Notes: generated by a model not told the origin, from the letters alone. 64,000 nucleotides of DNA from CADEEX01 sp964577955 (GCA_964577955.1 CAZOAZ010000001.1:1-64000), one strand, 5' to 3'; positions 48,920-57,421 are shown, counted from the stretch's first letter. A program made the numbers and translations.

Positions 48920-49762
48920 ATGGCACTGACGAGACGCGCTTTGATATCGGCGGCGGCAATGCTGTTCGCCACCGCGGCGTTCGCGCAACAGGCGCCCAAA
49001 GAGGATTACTTCACCGCCTCGGACGGCGTGAAGATTCATTACCTGACGACTGGGACGACGGGATCGTGGGTCGTGCTGATTCACGGTTACTCGGACAACG
49101 CCGAGCGCATGTGGTTCCGCACCGGCATCGCGCCCGCGCTCGCCAAGAACCATCGCATCGTCGCGCTCGACAACCGCAATCACGGTAAGAGCGACAAGCC
49201 GCAGCCGGGCGGCACGGGCCGGGTGCAGGACGTCGTCGAGCTGATGGATCACTTGAAGATCGACCGCGCCCACATCCACGGCTATTCGATGGGCGGCGGC
49301 ATCACCGGTCAGCTGCTCGCGATGATCCCACAGCGCTTTATTACCGCCGGCTTTGGCGGATCGGGCATTCAGGAGACCGACGCGAAGCTCCGCGCGCAGG
49401 CCGTCGCCATGGACGACGCGCTGCCGAAAGCGCAGGGTGAGGATGCTGCCGCGATGGATCGCTTCCGGAACCGCGTGGCGACGTCCCGTCCTGCCAGTAC
49501 GCCCGCGGTGTCCGCGACGCCACTAAAGATCGATCTCGCGAATCTGAACATTCCGATTCTCGCGGTCAACGGGTCCTTCGATAGCCCCTACGCCAAGACG
49601 CAGCGGATCTGGCGCGAAGCGCCGGTCTTTCAGAACGTCATCCTCGCGGGGAAGACGCACCTGACCGCGATCTCGAGCACCGGCGCGCCGCCGCTCTACA
49701 TCGAGTCGATGACGCGCTTCATCGATGCGTATGACACCCGTGGCGCGAATGGGTCACGCTGA
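48920..49762 (+). CDS. Exported alpha/beta-fold hydrolase
   Basis: The 280-residue protein has AAGGAG upstream and a signal peptide (TRRALISAAAMLFATAAFAQ) whose Arg-Arg could be Tat-type. The fold shows VVLIHGYSDNAERMWF as the oxyanion loop, ALDNRNHGKSDKP, and a nucleophile elbow GYSMGG. NHGKSDKP is typical of epoxide hydrolase/haloperoxidase-like enzymes. A late Gly-Lys-Thr-His element (GKTHLTAI) supplies His. Substrate unknown. The next gene overlaps its 3' end by 14 bases. Confidence 0.82.
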   Translation: MALTRRALISAAAMLFATAAFAQQAPKEDYFTASDGVKIHYLTTGTTGSWVVLIHGYSDNAERMWFRTGIAPALAKNHRIVALDNRNHGKSDKPQPGGTGRVQDVVELMDHLKIDRAHIHGYSMGGGITGQLLAMIPQRFITAGFGGSGIQETDAKLRAQAVAMDDALPKAQGEDAAAMDRFRNRVATSRPASTPAVSATPLKIDLANLNIPILAVNGSFDSPYAKTQRIWREAPVFQNVILAGKTHLTAISSTGAPPLYIESMTRFIDAYDTRGANGSR

Positions 49763-52358
49763 ACGCAGAGGCCGCAGAGCTCGCCGAGTCACTGTACTCT
49801 TCGCGCTCATCGGTGTCTCGCTGTCTGCCCAGCAGCCTGCTCCCGGGGGCCGGTTGCCGGGGACGATTGACGTCGGGCGCACCGGCTGGGACGTGAAGCG
49901 GCCGGTGTTCGCTGCCGCCTGTCCTCACGGCTGCCCATGGGGCGAAATCGGCGAGTTCGTCCGTGACGCGATGGCGAAGCAGGGTTACGAGGTCATCCTC
50001 TGCCGCAACTGCAACCGCGACAGAGGACCTCAGCTCGTGTCGACAGCCGGGATTCCGCCGCCGCTCGACGCGGGCGACGCACGGGTCGGCACTGTCGAGC
50101 GGTTCGACGCGCCGGTGGATTTCGGCGTCACGGCGAGCAGCATCCTCGCCGCGGGCTACTCGACCCGTTACAACAATCTGAGACTCATCGCCAAGATCGA
50201 GGACCCGTCGTTCCTGCTCGTCGCCGTGCGGGCCGAAACGGGCATCACCGACCTCGCGCAGATTCGCGATCGGAAGATGCCGGTGAAGATTCTCGGCGGC
50301 GGCGGCGCGGACCGCGTGCTGGCGTACTACGGGATCACGCCGCAGGCGTTGCAGAGCTGGGGCGGCTCGATGGGTCGGGCGATGAATGCGGCGGCCGACG
50401 CGGAATTCGACGTCATCATCGACGACCTCGCCGGACCGGCGATGAATCCGGAGTCGGCGCAGTGGACGCGACTGTCGCAGCGTCACGAGTTGCGATTTCT
50501 TGATCTGCCGGAGCCGTTGATCCAGCAGCTCGCCCAACTGCCCGACTACAAGATCGTCTCGACGAAATGGGGGCTCGTGCGCGGCGTCGACCGGTCGATC
50601 CGCACGGTCGGACGCTCGGGTGAAGCGATCTTTGCGCGGGCGGACACGCCGGAGCAGGCCGCATACGACATAGCGAAGGCGGTCGATCAGTCGCGCGGTG
50701 ATTTGATCTGGCTGATTCGCCGCTACTCGATCGATCCGCGGACGGTGACCGAGAGCCAGGGCGTCCCGCTGCACCCGGGCGCGGCGCGTTACTACCGCGA
50801 GGCCGGACAGGTGACCGCGTCGACGGCGTCCGGCCCGACGGTCGCCGTGACGGGCGGGCAGGTCCGCGGCAGCATCGAAGACGGACTGCGGGTCTATCGC
50901 GGTATTCCGTTTGCCGCGGCCCCCATTGGACCGCTGCGCTGGCAACCGCCGCAGCAGGTGACGCCCTGGAGCGGCGTCAAAAGTGCGAACGCGTTCGGCC
51001 CGGCATGCATGCAGGGCGCGCGGACGCTGTTTCCTGAGGACGCCGAACAGAGCGAAGACTGTCTCACGCTGAACGTCTGGGCGCCGGGCAGCGGCCAGCG
51101 GCTGCCGGTGATGGTGTGGATTTACGGCGGCGGGTTCACCATGGGCTCAACGCGTCCGCCGCTCTATTCCGGCGCGAATTTCGCGAAGCAGAACGTCGTG
51201 CTGGTCTCGGTGCAGTACCGCGTCGGACGGTTTGGCTTCTTCGCGCATCCGGCCATCGCCCAGACGGCGAAGGGCGGCCTGGTGGGGAACTACGCCATCC
51301 TCGATCAGATCGCTGGACTCGAGTGGGTGCGCGACAACATTGCCGCCTTCGGCGGCGATCCCGCCAACGTCACGATCTTCGGCGAGTCGGCCGGCGGGAT
51401 TTCGATCCACGCGTTGATGGCCTCGCCGCTCGCGCGCGGGCTCTTTCATAAGGCGATCTCGGAGTCGGGCTTTGGACGCTCGTCGGGAATGACGCTCCAG
51501 ACCGCGGAGCGGGAAGGCGTCGCCTTCGCGACCCGCCACCGCATCGAGGGCACCGGCCCTGACGCGGCCGCCGCGTTGCGAGCGCTCTCGGCGGCTGATG
51601 TCCTCGCGCAGGAGCCAGCTGCCGGGGGCTTGCCCGCCGTAGCCTCGGCGCAGGCGGGCCGTGGCGCTGCACCGCCCGCCGACCCGAACGTGCCGCGGCA
51701 GCCTGGCGGCGCACCCGGCGGCATTCCGTATCCGATCATCGACGGCAAGGTGATGCCCGCGCAGATCACCGATCTGTTCCAGCGCGGGCAGCAGGCGCGC
51801 GTGCCGTACATCGGCGGCGGCAACAGCTACGAGGCGAGTCTGTTCAGTTTCGTTCGCCAGCAGCCGCAGGCAGCGTTCGATCGCACCGGCAACGGCGTCC
51901 GTGCCGCCGCGCTGTACGTCAACGATCGGCGCGACGCCGGGCTCGGTGCGCTGGACCTGACGACCGATCTCCACGTCACGGAGCCGAATCGTTATCTCGC
52001 GCGGCTGATGGCGAAGGCCGGACAACCGGCCTACGCGTACTACTTCTCGTACGTGCCGGCAGAACGCCGGGCCAGTGTCCCCGGCGCGTCCCACGGCGCC
52101 GAACTGGGATACGTCTTCGGCACGCTTCCGGCCGCGGCACCAGCAGACGCGCGCGATCTGTCCCGCGCGATGAGCGCGTATTGGGTCGCGTTCGCGAAGA
52201 CCGGGACGCCGGGCAGCGCCGGCGGTCCGGCGTGGGAACCCGTCACCGCGGACCGGTATGCGTTCATGGAATTCGGCGAGTCAGGCGCGCAGCTTCGGCG
52301 CGACTTCCTGAAGCCGAAGCTCGATTTCATCAGCGACGTGGTGAATCAGGGCAAGTAG
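49749..52358 (+). CDS. TAXI solute receptor fused to carboxylesterase type B
   Basis: From the ATG at 49749 the protein has 869 residues; its first codons overlap a 9-base repeat, so the start is uncertain. A signal segment (VTVLFALIGVSLSAQ) precedes a TAXI-type TRAP receptor (about 30-360): GVTASSILAAGYSTRYNNLR, KIEDPSFLLVAVRA, ending with LHPGAARYYREAG. From about 370 on lies a type B carboxylesterase: RVYRGIPFAAAPIGPLRWQP, SEDCLTLNVW, the nucleophile motif GESAGG (Ser about 547) and a late His in SHGAELGYVF. This fusion is new to me. A dispersed repeat is in frame at about 628-637. Might capture and hydrolyse one ester in the periplasm. Confidence 0.78.
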   Translation: MGHAERRGRRARRVTVLFALIGVSLSAQQPAPGGRLPGTIDVGRTGWDVKRPVFAAACPHGCPWGEIGEFVRDAMAKQGYEVILCRNCNRDRGPQLVSTAGIPPPLDAGDARVGTVERFDAPVDFGVTASSILAAGYSTRYNNLRLIAKIEDPSFLLVAVRAETGITDLAQIRDRKMPVKILGGGGADRVLAYYGITPQALQSWGGSMGRAMNAAADAEFDVIIDDLAGPAMNPESAQWTRLSQRHELRFLDLPEPLIQQLAQLPDYKIVSTKWGLVRGVDRSIRTVGRSGEAIFARADTPEQAAYDIAKAVDQSRGDLIWLIRRYSIDPRTVTESQGVPLHPGAARYYREAGQVTASTASGPTVAVTGGQVRGSIEDGLRVYRGIPFAAAPIGPLRWQPPQQVTPWSGVKSANAFGPACMQGARTLFPEDAEQSEDCLTLNVWAPGSGQRLPVMVWIYGGGFTMGSTRPPLYSGANFAKQNVVLVSVQYRVGRFGFFAHPAIAQTAKGGLVGNYAILDQIAGLEWVRDNIAAFGGDPANVTIFGESAGGISIHALMASPLARGLFHKAISESGFGRSSGMTLQTAEREGVAFATRHRIEGTGPDAAAALRALSAADVLAQEPAAGGLPAVASAQAGRGAAPPADPNVPRQPGGAPGGIPYPIIDGKVMPAQITDLFQRGQQARVPYIGGGNSYEASLFSFVRQQPQAAFDRTGNGVRAAALYVNDRRDAGLGALDLTTDLHVTEPNRYLARLMAKAGQPAYAYYFSYVPAERRASVPGASHGAELGYVFGTLPAAAPADARDLSRAMSAYWVAFAKTGTPGSAGGPAWEPVTADRYAFMEFGESGAQLRRDFLKPKLDFISDVVNQGK
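49762..49788. repeat. Three 9-base units at a gene junction
   Basis: AACGCAGAG, GCCGCAGAG and CTCGCCGAG follow each other with a 9-base period, right after the TGA of the hydrolase gene (49760-49762 overlaps the first base) and inside the first codons of the fusion gene. Confidence 0.5.
51631..51660. repeat. Dispersed repeat, CGCCGTAGCC type, copy 2, inside a gene
   Basis: TGCCCGCCGTAGCCTCGGCG, then CAGGCGGGCC. It matches 7838-7866 in the core CGCCGTAGCC with changes nearby. It lies in frame in the carboxylesterase part of the fusion, encoding about LPAVASAQAG in an Ala/Pro-rich insert. Confidence 0.55.
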
Positions 52359-52369
52359 CGCCCGAGCGG

Positions 52370-53263
52370 CTACTGCTTCGCGCCGATCCGCAGCATGTTC
52401 TCGAGCGCGTGGTTGCCTTCGTGGCACGCGTACTCGAAGATCCGGTACGGGTCGTCGCGGTTCAGCGGGAAGGCGACCTTCCACGTGGCAGTGTAGACGT
52501 TCGGATCGTCGATCGTCGCTTCGTATTGAATCGTGTTCTCGCTGATCCGCGTCAGCCGCTCGACGACGTGCGCGGCTTGACTGAGTTCAATGCCGCGCAG
52601 GCGGCCGGACGCGGCATTGGTCGCCAGCCAGCCCCTGCCGTTGAAGTTGTTCGTCTCGATGATCAGCGTGTCGCCGTCCCAGCGGCCGCGCGAATCGCCG
52701 TCCCACGATCGCCCCATCGGCCCGAGTCCGGGGCGGCCGTCGAGCGGAATCATCCGCGCCTCATGGATCATTTCCGAGTGCAGGACGACGTAGTTCTTGG
52801 TCTGGATGATCTGGTGGCCGTTGTTGTAGGCGCCGGGCCACATCGATCCAGGAACACCGCGCGTGATGCAGCGCTCCCAGGGGCCGAAGCGCTCGAGCGA
52901 GTTCTCCTGCGCGAACGCCTTGTCGCGTCGGGCAATCGCTTCGGGCTTGAGCGGAATGCGCCCGCTTGGCGGATCCACGACCATCGACGGCCGCCGCGGA
53001 CTGGTCGGGCTGTCCTGAATCAGCCAGTCCTGCGTGCTGACGGCCGGTCCGCGCGGTGCCATTTCTTCCGGCGTGAGCCGCTCGAACGGTGTCTGGTCGT
53101 AGTTGGTCCACATGCCCTGCAGGTCCGGCTGTCCGTCCGGCGTCCGGCCGACCGTCCACGTCTTCGCGGCCGGCTTCGGCGGTGACTGCGGTGCGGCCGT
53201 CAGCAGCGCGCTGCAGATGAGGACCGCCGCTGGCGTTGCGAATCCGGCGAGGCGTTGGGTCAT
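52370..53263 (-). CDS. Secreted protein of unknown function, paralog of 42774-43793
   Basis: From the ATG at 53263 the protein has 297 residues with a signal peptide (AGFATPAAVLICSALLTAAP). Shared blocks with the paralog: RTPDGQPDLQGMWTNYDQTP, DPPSGRIPLKPEA, IPLDGRPGL, DGDTLIIETNNF and the ending YACHEGNHALENMLRIGAKQ. The stretch DSRGRWDGDTLIIETNNF is strongly conserved in both. No catalytic residues are obvious. The gene converges with the TAXI-esterase gene, 11 bases apart. Confidence 0.7.
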   Translation of the reverse strand: MTQRLAGFATPAAVLICSALLTAAPQSPPKPAAKTWTVGRTPDGQPDLQGMWTNYDQTPFERLTPEEMAPRGPAVSTQDWLIQDSPTSPRRPSMVVDPPSGRIPLKPEAIARRDKAFAQENSLERFGPWERCITRGVPGSMWPGAYNNGHQIIQTKNYVVLHSEMIHEARMIPLDGRPGLGPMGRSWDGDSRGRWDGDTLIIETNNFNGRGWLATNAASGRLRGIELSQAAHVVERLTRISENTIQYEATIDDPNVYTATWKVAFPLNRDDPYRIFEYACHEGNHALENMLRIGAKQ

Positions 53264-53272
53264 GTCGGGGTT

Positions 53273-53300
53273 CCGGTAGGGACAGCCTTCAGGCTGTCCG
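53273..53300. repeat. Hairpin repeat upstream of the secreted-protein gene
   Basis: CCGGTAGGGACAGCC-TTCA-GGCTGTCCG: a perfect GGACAGCC/GGCTGTCC stem at 53280-53299. It lies 10 bases before the leftward start at 53263 and 70 before the CobS-like start at 53370. Confidence 0.75.
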
Positions 53301-53327
53301 CTCAGTCCGCTCAGTGCGCTCAGTCTA
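53301..53327. repeat. Three 9-base units CTCAGTSCG
   Basis: CTCAGTCCG, CTCAGTGCG and CTCAGTCTA follow the hairpin repeat directly, with a 9-base period. The region is non-coding and divergent. Confidence 0.55.
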
Positions 53328-53352
53328 CTGTGCCGGGCCGCGGAAGCGGACG

Positions 53353-53361
53353 TGAAATAAT
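53353..53361 (+). promoter_or_regulatory. Extended -10 before the CobS-like gene
   Basis: TGA followed by AATAAT (53356-53361) gives a TGN extended -10 matching five of six consensus bases, 8 bases before the GTG at 53370. The transcript would be nearly leaderless. Confidence 0.4.
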
Positions 53362-53369
53362 CACCCTTC

Positions 53370-54344
53370 GTGACCCCATCCGCTCCGGACCTGACGCTTT
53401 CCGCCCGAGACCTTTTCAAAATCGACACCGACCTCAAAGTACCAGCCTTCTCGGTCGCCGAAGAGCACGTGCCGCCGGTCGATCCCGATTACGTCTTCGA
53501 TCGCGACACGACGCTCGCGCTCCTTGCCGGGTTTCTTCACAATCGCCGCGTCCTGGTTCAGGGCCGCCACGGCACCGGCAAGTCGAGTCACGTCGAGCAG
53601 GTCGCAGCGCGGCTCAACTGGCCGTGCGTCCGCGTCAATCTCGACGGCCACGTCACTCGCATGGATCTGGTGGGGAAGGACGGCATCGTCCTGCGCGACG
53701 GTAAGCAGGTCACCGAATTCCAGCCCGGCATCCTGACGTGGGCGCTCCAGCGTCCGTGCGCGCTGGTGTTCGACGAATACGATGCCGGGCGCGCCGACGT
53801 GATGTTCGTGATCCAGCGCGTGCTGGAAGTTGAAGGACGTCTGACGCTGCTCGATCAGAGCCGCGTCATCGAGCCGCACCCCTCGTTCCGGCTGTTTGCC
53901 ACGGCCAACACCGTCGGTCTTGGCGACGCGACCGGTCTCTATCACGGTACGCAGCCGCTCAATCAAGGCCAGATGGATCGCTGGAACGTCGTCGTCACGC
54001 TGGACTACCTGCCGCATGATCAGGAGATCAACGTCGTGCTGGCACGCTGTCCGGAGTACCGGACCGACGCTGGCCGGATGACGGTCAGCGCCATGGTGGC
54101 GCTCGCCAATCTGACCCGCCGGGGATTCGCGGACGGCGATCTCTCGACGGTGATGTCGCCGCGCACCGTGGTGACGTGGGCGGAGAACGCGACGCTCTTC
54201 CACGATCTGGCGCTGGCCTTTCGTCTGACCTTTCTGAATCGCTGCGACGAGGACGAGCGCGCGCTGGTAGCGGAGTACTACCAGCGCTGCATCGGCCAGG
54301 ATCTTCCGGCCGAACGCTCACCGCACGGATCGCCGGTCCGCTGA
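53370..54344 (+). CDS. cobS: CobS-like AAA+ ATPase
   Basis: The 324-residue protein (GTG start) matches cobaltochelatase subunit CobS: LFKIDTDLKVPAFSVAEEHV near the N-terminus, Walker A GRHGTGKSS (65-73), Walker B ALVFDEYDAG (about 131) and ATANTVGLGDATGLYHGTQP with the sensor. In cobalamin synthesis CobS forms a hexameric ring with CobT and drives cobalt insertion by CobN. No CobN or other cobalamin gene is in the window, and similar pairs exist outside that pathway. It is 1 base upstream of the CobT-like gene. Confidence 0.82.
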   Translation: MTPSAPDLTLSARDLFKIDTDLKVPAFSVAEEHVPPVDPDYVFDRDTTLALLAGFLHNRRVLVQGRHGTGKSSHVEQVAARLNWPCVRVNLDGHVTRMDLVGKDGIVLRDGKQVTEFQPGILTWALQRPCALVFDEYDAGRADVMFVIQRVLEVEGRLTLLDQSRVIEPHPSFRLFATANTVGLGDATGLYHGTQPLNQGQMDRWNVVVTLDYLPHDQEINVVLARCPEYRTDAGRMTVSAMVALANLTRRGFADGDLSTVMSPRTVVTWAENATLFHDLALAFRLTFLNRCDEDERALVAEYYQRCIGQDLPAERSPHGSPVR

Positions 54345-54345
54345 C

Positions 54346-55956
54346 ATGAACAGCCGGACGCTGGACGCGATTGGCGCGTGCACGCGTACGCTGTCCGGGA
54401 TCTCAGACGCCGACACGTTTCTGCCGTTTTCGGAAGCCGTCACCGTTGGCCCGCTGCGCGCCTTTGCCGACCGCGTCGCGCTGCGGCGGCGGTTCCGCGA
54501 CGACCGTGTCGATGCGCTCCACCGGCCGCACCATGAGGCCGCGGCCGATCTTTATGACGCCTTGTCCATGGCGAGGCTCGATGCGCTCGGAGTCAACTGG
54601 CTGGCGGGCGTGAAGAAGAATCTGCTCGCCTACCCGGGGACGGATGACGACGGCGTGCGGTGGCTGGCATTTGAATGCTTCAGCGGGGCAGCGGTGCCGC
54701 GCGAGAAGGCGGGCGCGACGCTGGCGGCGCGATCGGCGCTGACGCCGGGACTTCTCGAAGCGCTCGCCGCGCTCACGGCGCTTCTGAGCGATCACGCCGG
54801 CTTCGCCGCGGCGGCAGCCGTATGGAGCGCGCAAGCGACCGGTCACGCGCCGATGCCTTCGGCTCGGGATACCGCCAGGCGCTTCAATATTCCTCGCGGT
54901 TCGGCAGGCGTGGATCCGCGTCAAGGGCGTTTCGCCCGGCCGTCGGCGCGTCGGGAGCAGGTGACGCGTCAACGGGCCGATGAGGGCCACGGATCCACCG
55001 GCGCAGCGCATGAAGCGGTCGCGGCGCTCGCCGGCTACCGAGTGTTCACACGTGATTTCGATCGCATCGTCAACGCCGAGAAGCTGGCGACGCGCGACGA
55101 ACTGGCCGCGCTGCGGCTTCAGCTCGAAAACGATTTCCGTCCGATGCGGTCGCTCGTGTCGCGGCTGTCGAAACGGCTGCTGCGCGTGCTGATGGCCAAG
55201 CAGACGCGCGAGTGGCGCTTCGACCTGGACGACGGGCTGCTCGATCAGTCGCGGCTGGCCGTATTTGTGGCGAGCGGAGGCGCGGCGCGGCCATTCAAGC
55301 AGGAATTCGAATCGCCGTTTCCGAGTACGGCGGTGACGCTGCTGATCGATCACTCCGGATCGATGAAGGGGCGGCCGATGAAGATTGCGGCGTTGACGGT
55401 CGAGATCATCGCGCGTGTCCTGGAGCGGTGCGGCGTGAAGTGCGAGGTCCTTGGATTCACGACGCGGGAGTGGGACGGTGGGGAGCCGGGGCGGTTATGG
55501 GCTGCCGCCGGTTATCCCGAGCAGCCGGGCCGTCTCAACGCGCTGGAGCATATCGTCATCAAGGCGGCTGACACGCCGTGGCGCCGCGCGCGGCCCGCGC
55601 TCGGACTGTTTCTGCGTGACGACATCCTGAAGGAGAACATCGACGGCGAGGCGCTGGCGTGGGCGCATCAGCGACTGGCGGCACGCCCCGAGCGGCGGCG
55701 CATCCTCATCGTCGTCTCCGACGGCATGCCGACCGACGAAGCGACGTGCGCCGCCAACGGCTTCGACTACCTGGATGGGCATCTGGCGGCCGTCGTTCGC
55801 TACATCGAACGCCAATCGTCCGTGCAGCTCGCGGCGATCGGCATCGGCCACGACGTGTCGACCTTCTACCGCAACGCCACACGCATTTCTCGCGTTGACG
55901 ACCTCGGGCAAGCGCTCACCGACAAGCTGACAGCGCTGCTTCAAGCGGACAGCTAA
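54346..55956 (+). CDS. cobT: CobT-like VWA protein, partner of the AAA+ ATPase
   Basis: The 536-residue protein has an N-terminal helical part, a long region with Arg/Ala bias (about 180-230), and a C-terminal VWA domain (about 325-535). The metal site reads DHSGSMKG (about 335), and the domain ends VSDGMPTDEATCAANGFDYL then IGIGHDVSTFYRNATRI, typical of CobT. The typical acidic middle region of CobT is short here. With the adjacent CobS-like ATPase it forms the MoxR/VWA-type module used in metal insertion or protein remodelling. Whether the target is CobN or something else is unknown. Confidence 0.8.
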   Translation: MNSRTLDAIGACTRTLSGISDADTFLPFSEAVTVGPLRAFADRVALRRRFRDDRVDALHRPHHEAAADLYDALSMARLDALGVNWLAGVKKNLLAYPGTDDDGVRWLAFECFSGAAVPREKAGATLAARSALTPGLLEALAALTALLSDHAGFAAAAAVWSAQATGHAPMPSARDTARRFNIPRGSAGVDPRQGRFARPSARREQVTRQRADEGHGSTGAAHEAVAALAGYRVFTRDFDRIVNAEKLATRDELAALRLQLENDFRPMRSLVSRLSKRLLRVLMAKQTREWRFDLDDGLLDQSRLAVFVASGGAARPFKQEFESPFPSTAVTLLIDHSGSMKGRPMKIAALTVEIIARVLERCGVKCEVLGFTTREWDGGEPGRLWAAAGYPEQPGRLNALEHIVIKAADTPWRRARPALGLFLRDDILKENIDGEALAWAHQRLAARPERRRILIVVSDGMPTDEATCAANGFDYLDGHLAAVVRYIERQSSVQLAAIGIGHDVSTFYRNATRISRVDDLGQALTDKLTALLQADS

Positions 55957-55972
55957 AGACCGTTTTTGTCTT
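55956..55972. terminator. Possible bidirectional terminator between CobT-like and SelO genes
   Basis: AAGAC, then CGTTTTT, then GTCTT forms a 5-base stem with a T-rich loop between the convergent stops (55956 and 55973). The stem is short and the T run is in the loop, so the call is weak. Confidence 0.25.
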
Positions 55973-57421
55973 CTACGTACCGCAGAACGTCTGGCGGACG
56001 ACTTCTTGTGGCTGGGGCGGAGTCTCCAAGTCGGCGAATTCATGGCGGTCGGCGTAAGGCAACGCCAGCGCGTCGACCAGGCGGTGGAACGGTGCGAAGT
56101 CGCCGCGGTAACCGCTCTGAATCGCCTGTTCGACACGGTGATTGCGAGGGATCAGGATCGGATTGGCGCCGCGCATCGCCGCCAGGTTCGCACTCCCGCC
56201 GACGGCTTCCCGCCAACGAGCGAACCAGGTGGACCCGCGTTCAGTTCCGTCACACAGGGCCATCAGTCCTTCTTCCGGCGCGCCCGCCGCGACGCGTGTC
56301 AGGTGACGGAAGAAGAGCGTGAAATCGATCTGCTGCGCGGCCATCAGATCGAGGCCGTCGCGAATGACTTCGAGCGGCGCCCCGGCGGGAAGACCGAGCT
56401 TGGCTCGGAAGCGCGCCGTGTATTGTTCGTCGAAGCGCCCGGCAAATCGCGCCAGGACCTCTTCGGCCATGGCGATCGCCGTCGCGTGATCGTCGGCGAA
56501 GAGCGGGAGCAGCGTTTCTGCCAACCGCGTGACGTTCCACAGGGCGATCGACGGCTGATTGCCCCACGAGTAGCGGCCGGCGGCGTCGATCGAGCTGAAC
56601 ACCGCGCGAGGGTGGAACGTGTCCACGAACGCGCACGGACCGTAGTCGATGGTTTCTCCCGAAACGGCCGTGTTGTCGGTGTTCATCACGCCGTGCACGA
56701 ACCCGAGCGACATCCAGTGCGCGATGAGGTCCGCCTGGCCGAACGCGACGGCTTCAAGCAGCGCGACGTACGGCTGCGGCGCGGTTGCCGCCTGCGGATG
56801 ATGACGGGCGATCGCGTAGTCGGCGAGACGGCGGAGCGCGTCGATGTCCTGGCGGGCGCTGAAGTATTCAAAGGTGCCGACGCGAATGTGGCTGGCGGCC
56901 ACGCGCGCGAAGACGCCGCCCTGAAGCCGCCCCTCAGCGCGAAGGACATATTCACCCGTCGTCACCGCCGCCAGCGCGCGAGTGGTCGGTACGCCGAGCG
57001 CGAACATCGCCTCGCTGACGATGAATTCGCGGAGGACCGGGCCGAGGGCGGCCTTGCCGTCGCCGCCGCGCGAGAAGCGCGTGCGTCCGGCGCCCTTCAG
57101 TTGCAGGTCGCGGCGAATGCCGTCGGTCCCCACGAGTTCGCCAAGGAGGATCGCCCGGCCGTCGCCGAGCTGTGGGACGAAGCCGCCAAACTGGTGTCCG
57201 GCGTAGGCCTGGGCGATCGGCTCGGCCTCGCCTGGCATCTCGTTGCCGGCCAGCATCGCCACGCCGTCAGGCGACGCCAGCCATTCGGGATCGAGCCCGA
57301 GCTCACGGGCCAGCTCGCGGTTTACGCGCACGAGCGCCGGGGCGGGGACGTGGGCGGGGGCCTGGCTGGCGAAGAAGCGCTCCGGCAGTCGGGCGTAGGT
57401 GTTGTCGAAAGCGATCTTCAC
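55973..57421 (-). CDS. selO: SelO/YdiU family protein AMP-transferase
   Basis: The 482-residue protein follows the SelO pseudokinase-like fold: FDNTYARLPERFFASQAPAH at the start, AQAYAGHQFGGFVPQLGDGR as the ATP-binding loop, LKGAGRTRFSRGGDGKAALG and the active-site block HGVMNTDNTAVSGETIDYGP, with Asn and Asp for metal. SelO transfers AMP from ATP to Ser, Thr or Tyr of proteins, with a role in redox stress. The length matches bacterial members, and the C-terminus is the family-typical FCGT. It lies 20 bases after the GT25 gene, on the same strand. TAGACT lies 9 bases upstream of the start. Confidence 0.9.
   Translation of the reverse strand: MKIAFDNTYARLPERFFASQAPAHVPAPALVRVNRELARELGLDPEWLASPDGVAMLAGNEMPGEAEPIAQAYAGHQFGGFVPQLGDGRAILLGELVGTDGIRRDLQLKGAGRTRFSRGGDGKAALGPVLREFIVSEAMFALGVPTTRALAAVTTGEYVLRAEGRLQGGVFARVAASHIRVGTFEYFSARQDIDALRRLADYAIARHHPQAATAPQPYVALLEAVAFGQADLIAHWMSLGFVHGVMNTDNTAVSGETIDYGPCAFVDTFHPRAVFSSIDAAGRYSWGNQPSIALWNVTRLAETLLPLFADDHATAIAMAEEVLARFAGRFDEQYTARFRAKLGLPAGAPLEVIRDGLDLMAAQQIDFTLFFRHLTRVAAGAPEEGLMALCDGTERGSTWFARWREAVGGSANLAAMRGANPILIPRNHRVEQAIQSGYRGDFAPFHRLVDALALPYADRHEFADLETPPQPQEVVRQTFCGT

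Noticed and set aside
42774..53263. The two secreted paralogs as parts of one duplicated cluster
   Set aside because: Their neighbours differ and only the family itself is shared, so a segmental duplication is not supported.
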